Positions 15,882 to 24,166 of a stretch of DNA of 64,000 nucleotides are shown here, one piece after another (within the stretch, counting starts at the first letter, position 1; each line of letters begins with the position of its first letter). Below the pieces are notes generated by a model. That model was not told the DNA's origin. It did not search any database and saw nothing but the letters and a program-made list of their open reading frames with translations. Source of the stretch: BM714 sp964484935 (lineage in GTDB: Bacteria > Bacillota > Clostridia > Peptostreptococcales > BM714); contig CAZAFW010000003.1 of assembly GCA_964484935.1 (NCBI GenBank), positions 1 through 64,000 of the forward strand, written 5' to 3'. Made by a program: the position numbers and the translations under genes.

Positions 15882-18482
15882 TTAAAAAACTTCATAAAAT
15901 CGTTTTTTCACATCTGAAAACTCGACTTCGATTTTTCGTCCATATATAAAATCATCATATGCTTTTACCGGCAAAGGTTTGCCGTTTTCATCCTTCTCAA
16001 CCTTCATCGGAATGTCAAAAGTAAAACAGCTACCCTTGCCCTTTTCGCTCCTTGCTTCGATCGAACCTTGGTGCATCTTGACAAAACCCTTTACCAGCGA
16101 GAGCCCTATTCCGCTCCCTTCGTTGCTGCTGGTGAAAATATCTTCCACCTGGTTGAACCTGTCAAAAATTCTGTCCAGCTGCTTTTCTTCTATCCCTGTT
16201 CCTGTATCCTCAACGGAAACGAAGACCCTTCCGTCCGCCTCCCACGCCGCTATTTTTATGCATCCTCCCGAAGAAGTGAACTTGATGGCATTTGAAATAA
16301 GGTTGAGCATGATTCTTTCAATCTTTTCAACATCGCATGAAACAAGCAGCGGAGCGCTATCAATTTGGGACGATATTTCAATGCCCTCGGACTTGGCCAA
16401 TTGCGTGACTGAAGCCACTATGTTTCTTATGACTTCCGCCATGTCCCAATTACTTTTGTTTACCATGTAAAAACCCGCTTCAATCTTGTTTATATCTATC
16501 AAATTGTTTACCAGCTTTATCAGCCGGTTGTTGTTTTGCTTCATTATCTGCAAATGGCGTTTGTTCTTGACCGAAAACTCAGGCATTTCTTGGGATATTT
16601 TTGAGTTTTTCATTTCCATCAGCTGAATGGTACCCGATATCGCATGCAGGGGGGTCCTGAAATCGTGGGATATGTTTGCAAAATATTCTGTTCTCATCCT
16701 TTCGTATTCCATCTGTCTCTCAACCTTTCGGCGCAAAGCCTCATTTCGCTTTTTCGCCGAGACATCCCTTATTACGCTAAGGAATGCCAAACCGTCGGAA
16801 TATGGAAATTTGATAGTTTTTATTTCTACAGGTATCTTTTCTCCGGCTTCGGTGAATATTTCATCTTCTATAATCGGAAGAACCTCTTCTCCACCTGCAA
16901 TCTTGCTCAATCTTTTATTCAAAAACTTCTTTCTTCCCTCTCCCAGAAAATACATGGTCGGTCTGCCGACTATGTAAGAAGGATCACCCAAGCCGAGAAG
17001 TTTTGCAGCGGCAAAATTCGCCAAAATGTAATTTTCATAGTCGTATACGAAAACTGCATCCGGAAAATTCTCTATGAGCTGGCGGTACCTCTCCGCACTT
17101 TTTTTCTTTTCTTCCTGAAGCATCAATCTGTCTGTTATATCCCTTGCTATGCTGACGAAGGAATTTTTGCCCGAAAAAGGAAAGTTGATTGTCTTTGTCT
17201 CAACAAAAACTTCACTATTGTCCTTCCTTAGTATCCTCTGTTCTATCATGGGCACATCGGTATTGGGCTTTTCCAGCTTGTGAAGCCTTTTTTCCATGTC
17301 TTCAAAATGGTCGGGGTCGACGTATGTATATATGCTCTTTCCTTCCACATCAACAGGCGACATCTCTCCAAGAAGTTCGGCGCCTGACTCGTTGGAATAC
17401 AAATATTTTTCCCAGTCATATATCAAAACCGAGTCAGGCAGAAAATCGAGAAGCCGCTTCAATTGACGGTCGTTTTCCATCAATCGTTTTTCGTTGACCC
17501 TTTTTTCCGTTATGTCCCTTATTATGCTTATATATCTATCTTCTGCTTCCATTTCATAAGAAATAGACCTTATTTCAAGTGTTTTATCAATTCCTTCTTC
17601 CGTTCTTACTTCCCTTTCCACCAGAGGCACCATGCCTCCGGCGAGAATTTGATCCCGTCTTTTTAAGGCGTCTGCCGCCGCTTCCTTGGTCAAAAAACTC
17701 AAAAAATCCTTGCCTTTCAAATCTTCTTTTGAGGAAACCCCCAAAATTGACGCCGCGCTTTTGTTGGCCAGCTCAATAATCGATTCCCCCTCAGGAAAAT
17801 GTTGTATCAAAACTCCATCAGGAAGTCCCTCAAGCAGATTCTTGTAGCTTCTTTCGGCATCACGCATAGAATTTTGCGCTTCTTTGCGTTCCGTGAGGTC
17901 CCTTGCCCATGATACAAGCACACTTTCTCCGTTAATCATGAATATCTGGCTGTTGACCTCGACGGGAGCGGCTCTTCCATACTTGGTAACAAAAGTCATT
18001 TCAAATGATTTTGACCAACCATCCTCAATCTTTTCGAATATGGTTCTCGCTTTGTTTGCCAAGTTAGGATGAACAAAGGCTTCGGGAGGCATTTTAATCA
18101 TTTCCTCCCTTTCATATCCGAAAAACTTTACTGCCGCATCATTGACATCAATTATTCTTCCAACTTTCCAGTCGGAGTCAACACTGCGGAGCACCATTAT
18201 GTCATCTATGTTGTTGAATATGATTGAGTATTTATTCTCTTTTTCCTGTATCTTCCTTACTGCTTCAGTATAACTCATGTGAATGAAAATAATTACAATG
18301 AAAATGCAAAAGGATGCAATCAAATTGTAGACATAGTAATACTTGTTGTTATAGGTGTGCCCGAATGCAAATGAAGAAACGAACGCAATGAGCGCAACGC
18401 TCAAAACTCCAGTTATGATCCTGACCCTTAAAACATGGTCCGCTTTTTTCTTGCCGCCGGCTCTTTTTGTTTTTCCAAACAT
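15882..18482 (-). CDS. Membrane PAS-domain sensor histidine kinase (four PAS domains)
   Basis: An 866-residue orphan kinase. Two N-terminal membrane helices (residues ~20-70) have no large external loop. Four PAS domains follow, each with an 'F/LPD.V' start and an alternating RDITE/RDVSA end. The phosphoacceptor box is NISHDFRTPLHAI; the ATPase domain shows the N box LNLISNAIKF, G1 DTGTGI and G2 GSGIGLSL. All catalytic features look intact. The ATG at 18482 is preceded by GGAAAGG; the open frame extends further to 18569. No response regulator gene is adjacent, so its partner lies elsewhere. It heads the long minus-strand run. Confidence 0.92.
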   Translation of the reverse strand: MFGKTKRAGGKKKADHVLRVRIITGVLSVALIAFVSSFAFGHTYNNKYYYVYNLIASFCIFIVIIFIHMSYTEAVRKIQEKENKYSIIFNNIDDIMVLRSVDSDWKVGRIIDVNDAAVKFFGYEREEMIKMPPEAFVHPNLANKARTIFEKIEDGWSKSFEMTFVTKYGRAAPVEVNSQIFMINGESVLVSWARDLTERKEAQNSMRDAERSYKNLLEGLPDGVLIQHFPEGESIIELANKSAASILGVSSKEDLKGKDFLSFLTKEAAADALKRRDQILAGGMVPLVEREVRTEEGIDKTLEIRSISYEMEAEDRYISIIRDITEKRVNEKRLMENDRQLKRLLDFLPDSVLIYDWEKYLYSNESGAELLGEMSPVDVEGKSIYTYVDPDHFEDMEKRLHKLEKPNTDVPMIEQRILRKDNSEVFVETKTINFPFSGKNSFVSIARDITDRLMLQEEKKKSAERYRQLIENFPDAVFVYDYENYILANFAAAKLLGLGDPSYIVGRPTMYFLGEGRKKFLNKRLSKIAGGEEVLPIIEDEIFTEAGEKIPVEIKTIKFPYSDGLAFLSVIRDVSAKKRNEALRRKVERQMEYERMRTEYFANISHDFRTPLHAISGTIQLMEMKNSKISQEMPEFSVKNKRHLQIMKQNNNRLIKLVNNLIDINKIEAGFYMVNKSNWDMAEVIRNIVASVTQLAKSEGIEISSQIDSAPLLVSCDVEKIERIMLNLISNAIKFTSSGGCIKIAAWEADGRVFVSVEDTGTGIEEKQLDRIFDRFNQVEDIFTSSNEGSGIGLSLVKGFVKMHQGSIEARSEKGKGSCFTFDIPMKVEKDENGKPLPVKAYDDFIYGRKIEVEFSDVKKRFYEVF

Positions 18483-18629
18483 ATTTTTACCTTTCCGGAT
18501 TTCAAAAATATCTCCCCGCCTGCGGCGACTGATATAATGCGCTTCTCTCTTTTTAAATACAAATGTCAACTTTATACTTCTATTTCTTTGGTCCGTTTTC
18601 CTTCATGCTTCCGAAAGTTCTCCGCCGGC

Positions 18630-18658
18630 TGGATAAACTTTTAAACTAATTGTATAAT
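18630..18658 (+). promoter_or_regulatory. Putative promoter of the asparaginase gene
   Basis: TATAAT (18653-18658) lies 28 bases before the ATG, with TGGATA (4 of 6 to consensus) 17 bases upstream. Confidence 0.5.
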
Positions 18659-18686
18659 TGAATCATCAATATGGCGGGAGGATAAA

Positions 18687-19685
18687 ATGAAAAAATTGTT
18701 GTTGATTGCAACAGGAGGCACAATAGCCTGCTCGGAGGGGACAAATGGCCTGGCTCCTTCAATGTCGGCCTCCGACATACTTTCCTATGCGTCCGATTCA
18801 ATAGGCGGTTGTTCCATAGACGCATTTCAGCTTTTCAACATAGACAGCACCAATATGCAACCCGAATATTGGCTGGACATAATGAAAATGGTCAAGGACC
18901 GGTATGACGAATACGACGGCTTCATAGTAACACACGGAACCGACACAATGGCTTACACTTCCGCGGCTCTTTTTTATCTGATTCAGAATTCAGAAAAACC
19001 AATAGTAATAACGGGAGCCCAAAAGCCTATTTCCTATGAAAAAACCGATGCCAGAAAAAATCTTACCGATGCCATATGTTTTGCCCGCGAAGGAATAGGG
19101 GGAGTCTACCTCGTTTTTGACGGCAAAGTAATAAGCGGATCGAGGGCCGAAAAATTGCGCACGGAAAGCTACAACGCTTTTGAAAGCATCAACTATCCAT
19201 TTGTTGCAAAAATCACCGATAATAAGGTGGTTTACAACAAAAAGGCGCAAATGCAGAAAAAAAACCGGAAAACTTTGTTCAGCACTTCCATGAACACAAA
19301 TATTTTCCTCATGAAACTGGTCCCCGGCTCTAATCCTCAGCTCTTGAGCAAAATAGCCAATGACTATGACGGCTTCATAATTGAAAGCTATGGTAGCGGC
19401 GGAATACCATTTGAAGGGCGGAGAAATTTTTTGGAAGCAATCGAAAAATTGACCTCAATTGGTAAATCGGTTGTAATAACAACTCAGGTGACTTTGGAGG
19501 GCGGCAATCTTGCAATCTACGAAGTTGGCAAAAGAGCGCTTGAAAGCGCTGTGATACCGGCTTACGACATGCCCATAGAAGCGGTGGTGACAAAACTGAT
19601 GTGGGCGCTTGGGCAAAGTCGTGACCAGAAAAAGGTTCGGCGGCTTTTCCTCACCCCTATTTCGAACGATATCGTGGTCTTGTAG
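18687..19685 (+). CDS. ansA: Type I L-asparaginase
   Basis: Hydrolyses asparagine to aspartate and ammonia; this type is cytoplasmic and the protein has no signal peptide. The 332-residue sequence shows the two active-site signatures: ATGGTIAC near residue 9 with the nucleophilic Thr, and VTHGTDTMAYT near residue 90. GSGGIP is present in the C-terminal domain. GGGAGG lies before the ATG. It is a single plus-strand gene, divergent from the histidine kinase and ending before the IS element. Confidence 0.93.
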   Translation: MKKLLLIATGGTIACSEGTNGLAPSMSASDILSYASDSIGGCSIDAFQLFNIDSTNMQPEYWLDIMKMVKDRYDEYDGFIVTHGTDTMAYTSAALFYLIQNSEKPIVITGAQKPISYEKTDARKNLTDAICFAREGIGGVYLVFDGKVISGSRAEKLRTESYNAFESINYPFVAKITDNKVVYNKKAQMQKKNRKTLFSTSMNTNIFLMKLVPGSNPQLLSKIANDYDGFIIESYGSGGIPFEGRRNFLEAIEKLTSIGKSVVITTQVTLEGGNLAIYEVGKRALESAVIPAYDMPIEAVVTKLMWALGQSRDQKKVRRLFLTPISNDIVVL

Positions 19686-19713
19686 ATTCGACATGTAAAA
19701 CACAATATAAAAA

Positions 19714-19772
19714 ACACCTCCAAGTAGATAATCTAATTTTTAATTAATTAGACTGTCTACTTTGGAGGTATC
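19714..19772. repeat. Long imperfect inverted repeat downstream of ansA
   Basis: ACCTCCAAGTAGA and TCTAATT are mirrored by AATTAGA and TCTACTTTGGAGGT, with one bulge and one 3-base internal loop. There is no T-run on either side, so it is a poor classical terminator. The outward-facing arms resemble terminal inverted repeats of a decayed insertion sequence. No transposase remnant is recognisable here. Confidence 0.5.
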
Positions 19773-19816
19773 ATATCAAAATCTTTGGGTCCGTTTTTAT
19801 ATTGATTTGCGTGGTC

Positions 19817-19930
19817 GTGAACTACCCCCACTTATAGAAGTGGGAGCTTCCTGGTCAATATCTCCAACGAGACAAGTTTACCCAGGCTCAAAAGGTCGCT
19901 CCGGCCTCAGAAGTACCAAAGCTATATTGC
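19817..19930 (-). ncRNA. Putative omega (right-end) RNA guiding TnpB
   Basis: The stretch from the tnpB 3' end to the right end of the element carries the features of omega RNA scaffolds. These are GGCCGGAGCGACC near 19890 and a terminal hairpin with stem 19825-19833/19838-19846, ending in GTTCAC at 19817-19822. The guide would be the flanking minus-strand DNA, starting GACCACGCAAATC. Boundaries are inferred from the family. Confidence 0.6.
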
Positions 19931-20995
19931 AAGCTTTAGCAAGTTTATTGATGCATTGATGTCCCTATTGTGGACTGCTCCACACTCGGGGCAAATCCAC
20001 TCTCTTAGGGCAAGGTTTTTTACTTCTGGATTCTTGTAACCGCAGTTTGAGCATAACTGTGAGCTGGCATAGTATGTTGGGGCAATAATTAATTCTCGCC
20101 CATACCATGTTGACTTATACTCAAGCATTTCGCGAAACATGCTCCAAGAAACCTCGGCAATTGCCTTTGCAAGTTTGTGGTTCTTCATCATATTTTTTAC
20201 CCTGAGATCTTCAATCACTATAGTTTGGTTTTCACGAATGATTTCAGTACTCACTTTGTGTAAAAAATCATGACGCTGATTGGCTATTTTTTCGTGTGCC
20301 TTAGCCACCTTCAGTTTTGCTTTTTTTCTATTGTTGCTTCCCTTGGTCTTGCGAGACAAGTCCTTTTGGAGTTTAGCAAGTCGTTTTTCTGATTTTCTAA
20401 GTTGCTTGGGGTTTGCATATATTTTCCCATCAGAGCATATGGCAAAGTCCTTGATTCCAACATCGATACCCACCTTGCGAATTGACTCGGACAGTGGAAG
20501 TATCTCAGTATCAACAAGAACAGAGACAAAGTATTTTCCAGAAGGTGTCTTGGAAACCGTACATGACTTTATTTTCCCCTCAAAATCACGGTGTTGCTTG
20601 ATTTTTACCCTTGTTTTAAGTTTCGGTAGTTTAATATGACTATTCTCAATAACAATTGTTTTTCCTTGATTGTTTGTTGTATATGAATGATGATTTGACT
20701 TTTTTGACTTGAATTTAGGAAAGCCAACAGAGGGGTCTCTGAAAAAGTTTGAGTAAGCTTTTTGCAGGTTGATTTGAGCATTGGCCAAGGACAAACTGTC
20801 AACATCTTTAAGCCATTCAAAATCATCTTTATATTGTGCAGGAGTATTATTTAGCCTTTCACCTGTTGCTTCATAATGTTCAATTTTATCTGCAAGCATT
20901 CTGTTATAGATAAATCGAACACAGCCAAAACACTTTGCAAAGTATATCCTTTGCTCTTTGTTTGGGTAGATGCGATATTTATAGGCTTTTAGCAT
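19922..20995 (-). CDS. tnpB: TnpB, RNA-guided nuclease of the IS605 family
   Basis: A 357-residue TnpB, ancestor-type of Cas12. An N-terminal helix-turn-helix/beta region (MLKAYKYRIYPNKEQ) is followed by a RuvC-like nuclease. The three acidic residues are in place: GIDVGIKDFA, VIEDLRVKNM and NRDINASIN. The zinc ribbon CSNCGYKNPEVKNLALREW...CPEC is complete, so the protein is predicted active. The ATG at 20995 has AGAGGTGA before it; the open frame extends to 21061 over tnpA. It is transcribed behind tnpA. Confidence 0.95.
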   Translation of the reverse strand: MLKAYKYRIYPNKEQRIYFAKCFGCVRFIYNRMLADKIEHYEATGERLNNTPAQYKDDFEWLKDVDSLSLANAQINLQKAYSNFFRDPSVGFPKFKSKKSNHHSYTTNNQGKTIVIENSHIKLPKLKTRVKIKQHRDFEGKIKSCTVSKTPSGKYFVSVLVDTEILPLSESIRKVGIDVGIKDFAICSDGKIYANPKQLRKSEKRLAKLQKDLSRKTKGSNNRKKAKLKVAKAHEKIANQRHDFLHKVSTEIIRENQTIVIEDLRVKNMMKNHKLAKAIAEVSWSMFREMLEYKSTWYGRELIIAPTYYASSQLCSNCGYKNPEVKNLALREWICPECGAVHNRDINASINLLKLAI

Positions 20996-20999
20996 AATG

Positions 21000-21404
21000 T
21001 CACCTCTTTTTCTGACCCTGACTTTCAATATATTGTTTGACTGTGTCAATAGATGCTCCACCCGTCGTTAATAGACAATAGCTTTTGCTCCAGAAATATT
21101 CTTTCCAAAGTTTCTCCCTTATATTCGGAAATTCTTTTTTGATTAGGCGGCTGCTTGCACTTTTGTAGGCATTTAGAAACTTGGAAAGGTCTGAATTCGG
21201 TTGAGACCTGAAGAGTAGGTGCACATGGTCAAGATCATGGTTCCATTCTTCAAGCACAATCTTATATCGCGGGGAAATATATTTGAAGATTTCTTTTAAT
21301 CTGTCGGATATTTCGTTGTCAATCACTTCTCTACGATATTTTACAACAAGAATCAAGTGGTAGCTTAATTTGAATACTGAATGGTTGTTTGTGTCTAATT
21401 TCAT
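21000..21404 (-). CDS. tnpA: TnpA, Y1 HUH transposase of the IS200/IS605 family
   Basis: A 134-residue single-strand transposase. The HUH metal-binding motif is HVHLLF and the nucleophilic tyrosine is in TVKQYIESQ near the C-terminus. The N-terminal SYHLILVVKYR segment is diagnostic. Length and both active sites are normal, so it is predicted functional. The ATG at 21404 is preceded by GGGTGAT; an overlapping GTG nine bases upstream is a possible alternative. Confidence 0.94.
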   Translation of the reverse strand: MKLDTNNHSVFKLSYHLILVVKYRREVIDNEISDRLKEIFKYISPRYKIVLEEWNHDLDHVHLLFRSQPNSDLSKFLNAYKSASSRLIKKEFPNIREKLWKEYFWSKSYCLLTTGGASIDTVKQYIESQGQKKR

Positions 21405-21481
21405 TATTATCACCCATTTATATTATATACCACCGAATAAAAATGCTCAAGTACCGTCGCCTATCGGCGAAGGCTATCCAT

Positions 21482-21531
21482 CCCCACCCTACGCTCTCGC
21501 TAACGCGAGCAAGGTGACTTAGAGGGTGGGG
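21482..21531. repeat. Left-end hairpin of the IS605 element
   Basis: A 9-bp stem (21482-21490 with 21523-21531) encloses a second stem CTCGC-GTTA-GCGAG. A small adjoining CGCC-GATA-GGCG hairpin lies inside the element. Such imperfect subterminal hairpins are the TnpA recognition sites. Confidence 0.7.
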
Positions 21532-21547
21532 AATTCCGCTAATTTAG

Positions 21548-22705
21548 TTAAAAAGTTTTCAAGGTTTCGATTATGCTTTGGACCGTGTAATCGACATCCT
21601 CGGCGGCGGTTGAATAACCGAGGCTGAATCTTACGGTACCCTGCGGGAAAGTACCCAATGTCTTGTGTGCGGCGGGAGCGCAATGGAGTCCGCACCTTGT
21701 GCTTATTCCATATTTTTTGCTCAGTTCATGGGCAATAAGAGCATTGTCCCTGCCCTTGAAATCGAGTGAAACCACCGCCGTCCTCCATGAGAGGTCTTTT
21801 CTTCCAATAAGGGAAGCCTCCGGTATCCCGCTCAGACCTTCAATGAATCGCTTTGTCATTTCAAGCTCATGTGCGGCGATTTGCTCCACTCCTGTCTTTA
21901 CGATATAGCCAAGCGCCGCATGGAGTCCAAAAATCCCAACCACATTGGGTGTTCCCGACTCGAATTTGTCAGGCATGTATGACGGCTGCTCTTCCATTTC
22001 CGAAAGGCTGCCCGTACCGCCTTCAATAAATGTCGAAATCTTTTCCGCCAGACTTTCTCTTATAGCAAAGCCTCCTGTCCCCTGCGGACCCAAAAGGCTC
22101 TTGTGCCCTGTGAAAGCAACGGCATCCGCTCCCAACCTCTGCATGTCGACATTCAAAAATCCTGCTGTCTGCGCCGCATCGACTATGAAGGGTATGCCCT
22201 TTTCTTTGCAGACGGACCCGACGGATTCAAGGTCCAGAACCGTTCCGGAGACGTTTGATCCATGAGTCATTATTACGGCCTTGGTGTTTTCCTTTATTTG
22301 TTTTTTAAAATCCTCTATGTCGAGATTTCCCTCCGAGTCGCACTTGGCTCGGCTGAAGGAGACCCCCCTCTTCTTAAGGGCCATCAGCGGTCGCATCACA
22401 GCATTGTGCTCGACAGAAGAAACAACCACATGGTCTCCCCTGCCAAGCAGCCCTTTGATAATAACATTCAGGCTTTCTGTTATGTTTTTGGTGAAAACCA
22501 CGTTCTCGGGTTTGTCGAAATTGAAGAGATGGGCAATCATTTCCCTTGTTTCAAAAACTATGTTTTCGGCCGAGAAAGCGCTTTCATAAGCTCCCCGGTT
22601 GACACTGCATCCGACTTCATTTATGTATCCGCTCATTGCCTGGCCGACTCCCGGCGCCTTCGGGAAAGAAGTTGCCCCGTTGTCCATATAGACGTTTTTA
22701 TTCAT
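21548..22705 (-). CDS. Cysteine desulfurase family protein (class V aminotransferase fold), selenium/sulfur cluster type
   Basis: A 385-residue PLP enzyme that would mobilise sulfur (or selenium) from cysteine. The PLP lysine is in FTGHKSLLGPQGTGG, and the catalytic cysteine region is STRCGLHCAPAAHKTLGTFPQG. It resembles the subfamily found with YedE/TusA/DUF3343 selenium-metabolism genes, which are divergently encoded next to it here. AAAGGAG precedes the chosen ATG at 22705; the frame runs open to 22774. Its promoter overlaps a Fur-like box. The IS605 element sits directly behind its stop without damaging it. Confidence 0.9.
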   Translation of the reverse strand: MNKNVYMDNGATSFPKAPGVGQAMSGYINEVGCSVNRGAYESAFSAENIVFETREMIAHLFNFDKPENVVFTKNITESLNVIIKGLLGRGDHVVVSSVEHNAVMRPLMALKKRGVSFSRAKCDSEGNLDIEDFKKQIKENTKAVIMTHGSNVSGTVLDLESVGSVCKEKGIPFIVDAAQTAGFLNVDMQRLGADAVAFTGHKSLLGPQGTGGFAIRESLAEKISTFIEGGTGSLSEMEEQPSYMPDKFESGTPNVVGIFGLHAALGYIVKTGVEQIAAHELEMTKRFIEGLSGIPEASLIGRKDLSWRTAVVSLDFKGRDNALIAHELSKKYGISTRCGLHCAPAAHKTLGTFPQGTVRFSLGYSTAAEDVDYTVQSIIETLKTF

Positions 22706-22782
22706 CACATTCTCCTTTCTATGGCATTTTCTACTATCCATTATAATGCAAAACACTAATTTTTTCCTTGTCATAGTTTTTT

Positions 22783-22819
22783 TTTATACAATGATTGCTG
22801 TCATTGATAATCATTATTT
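22783..22819. promoter_or_regulatory. Divergent control region with a Fur-like box between the desulfurase gene and yedE
   Basis: TGATAATCATTATTT (22805-22819) matches the 7-1-7 Fur inverted repeat at 13 of 15 positions. It overlaps the likely -35 box of the desulfurase promoter (TTATCA, 16 bases, TATAAA at 22783-22788). It also covers the -35 region expected for yedE. Fur or a relative is the simplest candidate; binding is inferred. Confidence 0.55.
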
Positions 22820-22888
22820 CTACTGCAATAAAATCATTGTTAAAATGAAAACGCAATTAAAACACATATATCGAAAGGAGTCAACAAA

Positions 22889-23962
22889 ATGCAAAGCAAG
22901 AAAGGAATAATCGCAACGGGTGCGGCCATAGGTCTTATAGCGGTATTATTGGTCAAAATGGGCAATCCCGCAAACATGGGCTTCTGCATAGCCTGTTTCA
23001 TACGCGACATTGCAGGAGGTCTGGGTCTTCACCGAGCAGCTGTCGTTCAGTATTTAAGACCTGAAATAATGGGTCTGGTGCTTGGGGCCTTCATCGCCGC
23101 CAAGGCAGGGAAGGAATTCTCATCGCGCGGAGGATCGTCGCCGATGACCCGTTTTTTCCTGGGCATCATTGTAATGATAGGCGCTCTGATGTTCCTGGGA
23201 TGTCCGCTTAGAATGATTCTAAGGCTCGCAGGCGGAGACCTTAACGCTCTTGTAGGAATAGTCGGATTCGCAGCAGGCATTTACATAGGAGTTCTCTTCC
23301 TCAACAAGGGATTCAGTTTGAAAAGAACATACAGATTGCCCGATTTCGAAGGCTACGCGTTCCCTCTTTTCAATATTTTTCTTATGGTTCTTCTTGTCGC
23401 CGCTCCGGCATTTGTAATCTTCAGCGAATCCGGCCCCGGATCGATGTACGCGCCGATAGCAATAGCGCTTGCCGCCGGGCTTGTTGTAGGTTTTCTTGCA
23501 CAAAAATCCAGGCTGTGCTGTGTGGGTGGAACTCGCGACATGATACTTTTCCGCGACAATTACCTTTTGCTCGGTTTTCTTGCGATTTTCGTCTTCGCGG
23601 CAATAGGAAATATTGCAACGGGAATGTTTTCGCTAGGCTTTGAGGGTCAGCCCGTGGCACACACGGACGGCCTTTGGAATTTCCTCGGCATGGCCGTAGT
23701 GGGATGGGGCTCGGTTCTCCTTGGAGGATGCCCTCTCAGGCAACTCATACTTGCAGGAGAAGGCAATTCCGATTCCGCAATAACATTTTTCGGCATGCTT
23801 GTCGGTGCAGGATTCGCGCATAATTTTTCGCTTGCCGCCAGCCCCAAAGGAGCAACAGTAAACGGCCAAATAGCCATTGCCATATGCATTGTAGTTCTGC
23901 TTGCAATCTCGGCGGCGAATATTGAAAAAACACCATTCAAATCGAAGGGAGACTTGTCATGA
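22889..23962 (+). CDS. yedE: YedE-family membrane transporter, selenium/sulfur uptake type
   Basis: A 357-residue protein with about nine to ten membrane helices of the YeeE/YedE family. Conserved cysteines lie in repeated pore-like motifs: MGFCIACFIRDIAG, LGCPLRM, LCCVGGTRD and GGCPLRQL. These match YedE proteins linked to selenium metabolism and related thiosulfate importers. CGAAAGGAG precedes the ATG. The gene overlaps the TusA-like gene by four bases (ATGA), so the transporter and carrier are made together. The actual substrate (selenium species, thiosulfate or other) is not proved by sequence. Confidence 0.9.
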   Translation: MQSKKGIIATGAAIGLIAVLLVKMGNPANMGFCIACFIRDIAGGLGLHRAAVVQYLRPEIMGLVLGAFIAAKAGKEFSSRGGSSPMTRFFLGIIVMIGALMFLGCPLRMILRLAGGDLNALVGIVGFAAGIYIGVLFLNKGFSLKRTYRLPDFEGYAFPLFNIFLMVLLVAAPAFVIFSESGPGSMYAPIAIALAAGLVVGFLAQKSRLCCVGGTRDMILFRDNYLLLGFLAIFVFAAIGNIATGMFSLGFEGQPVAHTDGLWNFLGMAVVGWGSVLLGGCPLRQLILAGEGNSDSAITFFGMLVGAGFAHNFSLAASPKGATVNGQIAIAICIVVLLAISAANIEKTPFKSKGDLS

Positions 23963-24165
23963 ACAAAATAGATACAAGAGGAATGTCCTGCCCGCAGCCT
24001 GTGCTTATGACTAAAAAAGCAATTGACCAAAGCCCGGAAGGACTGGAAATATTAGCTGGCGACAACACAGCAAAAAACAACATAAAGCGTTTTCTCGAAT
24101 CGAAAGGTTTTTCGGTCGAAATCGAGGAAATCAATGAAGAGTTTATTCTGAAGGCAATAAAGTAA
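23959..24165 (+). CDS. TusA-like sulfur/selenium carrier protein (YedF N-terminal domain only)
   Basis: A 68-residue SirA/TusA fold protein. The persulfide-carrying cysteine is in RGMSCPQPVLMTKKA at residue 11. Selenium-linked YedF proteins usually carry a second DsrE-like domain of about 100 residues. That domain is missing, so this is the carrier domain alone. It overlaps yedE by four bases and is followed by a DUF3343 gene after one base. It likely takes sulfur or selenium brought in by YedE or released by the desulfurase (inference). Confidence 0.9.
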   Translation: MNKIDTRGMSCPQPVLMTKKAIDQSPEGLEILAGDNTAKNNIKRFLESKGFSVEIEEINEEFILKAIK

Positions 24166-24166
24166 A

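Larger units (their letters stand above)
19817..21540 (-). mobile_element. IS200/IS605-family insertion sequence with tnpA, tnpB and both hairpin ends
   Basis: A complete element of about 1.7 kb. It holds intact TnpA (Y1 transposase) and TnpB genes four bases apart. The left end (beside the cysteine desulfurase gene) has a CCCCACCCT...AGGGTGGGG hairpin. The right end has the CTCCCACTT...AAGTGGGGG hairpin followed by TAGTTCAC, typical of this family. It has no terminal inverted repeats or target duplication, as expected. The exact left boundary (about 21532-21545) cannot be fixed without an empty site. It is inserted directly after the cysteine desulfurase stop. Confidence 0.85.

Noticed and set aside
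19762..19959. Plus-strand 65-codon frame starting MEVSYQNLWV
   Set aside because: It crosses the right end of the IS605 element and the omega RNA region, so it cannot be an ancestral gene; its first part might be a transposase scrap but too little remains to say.
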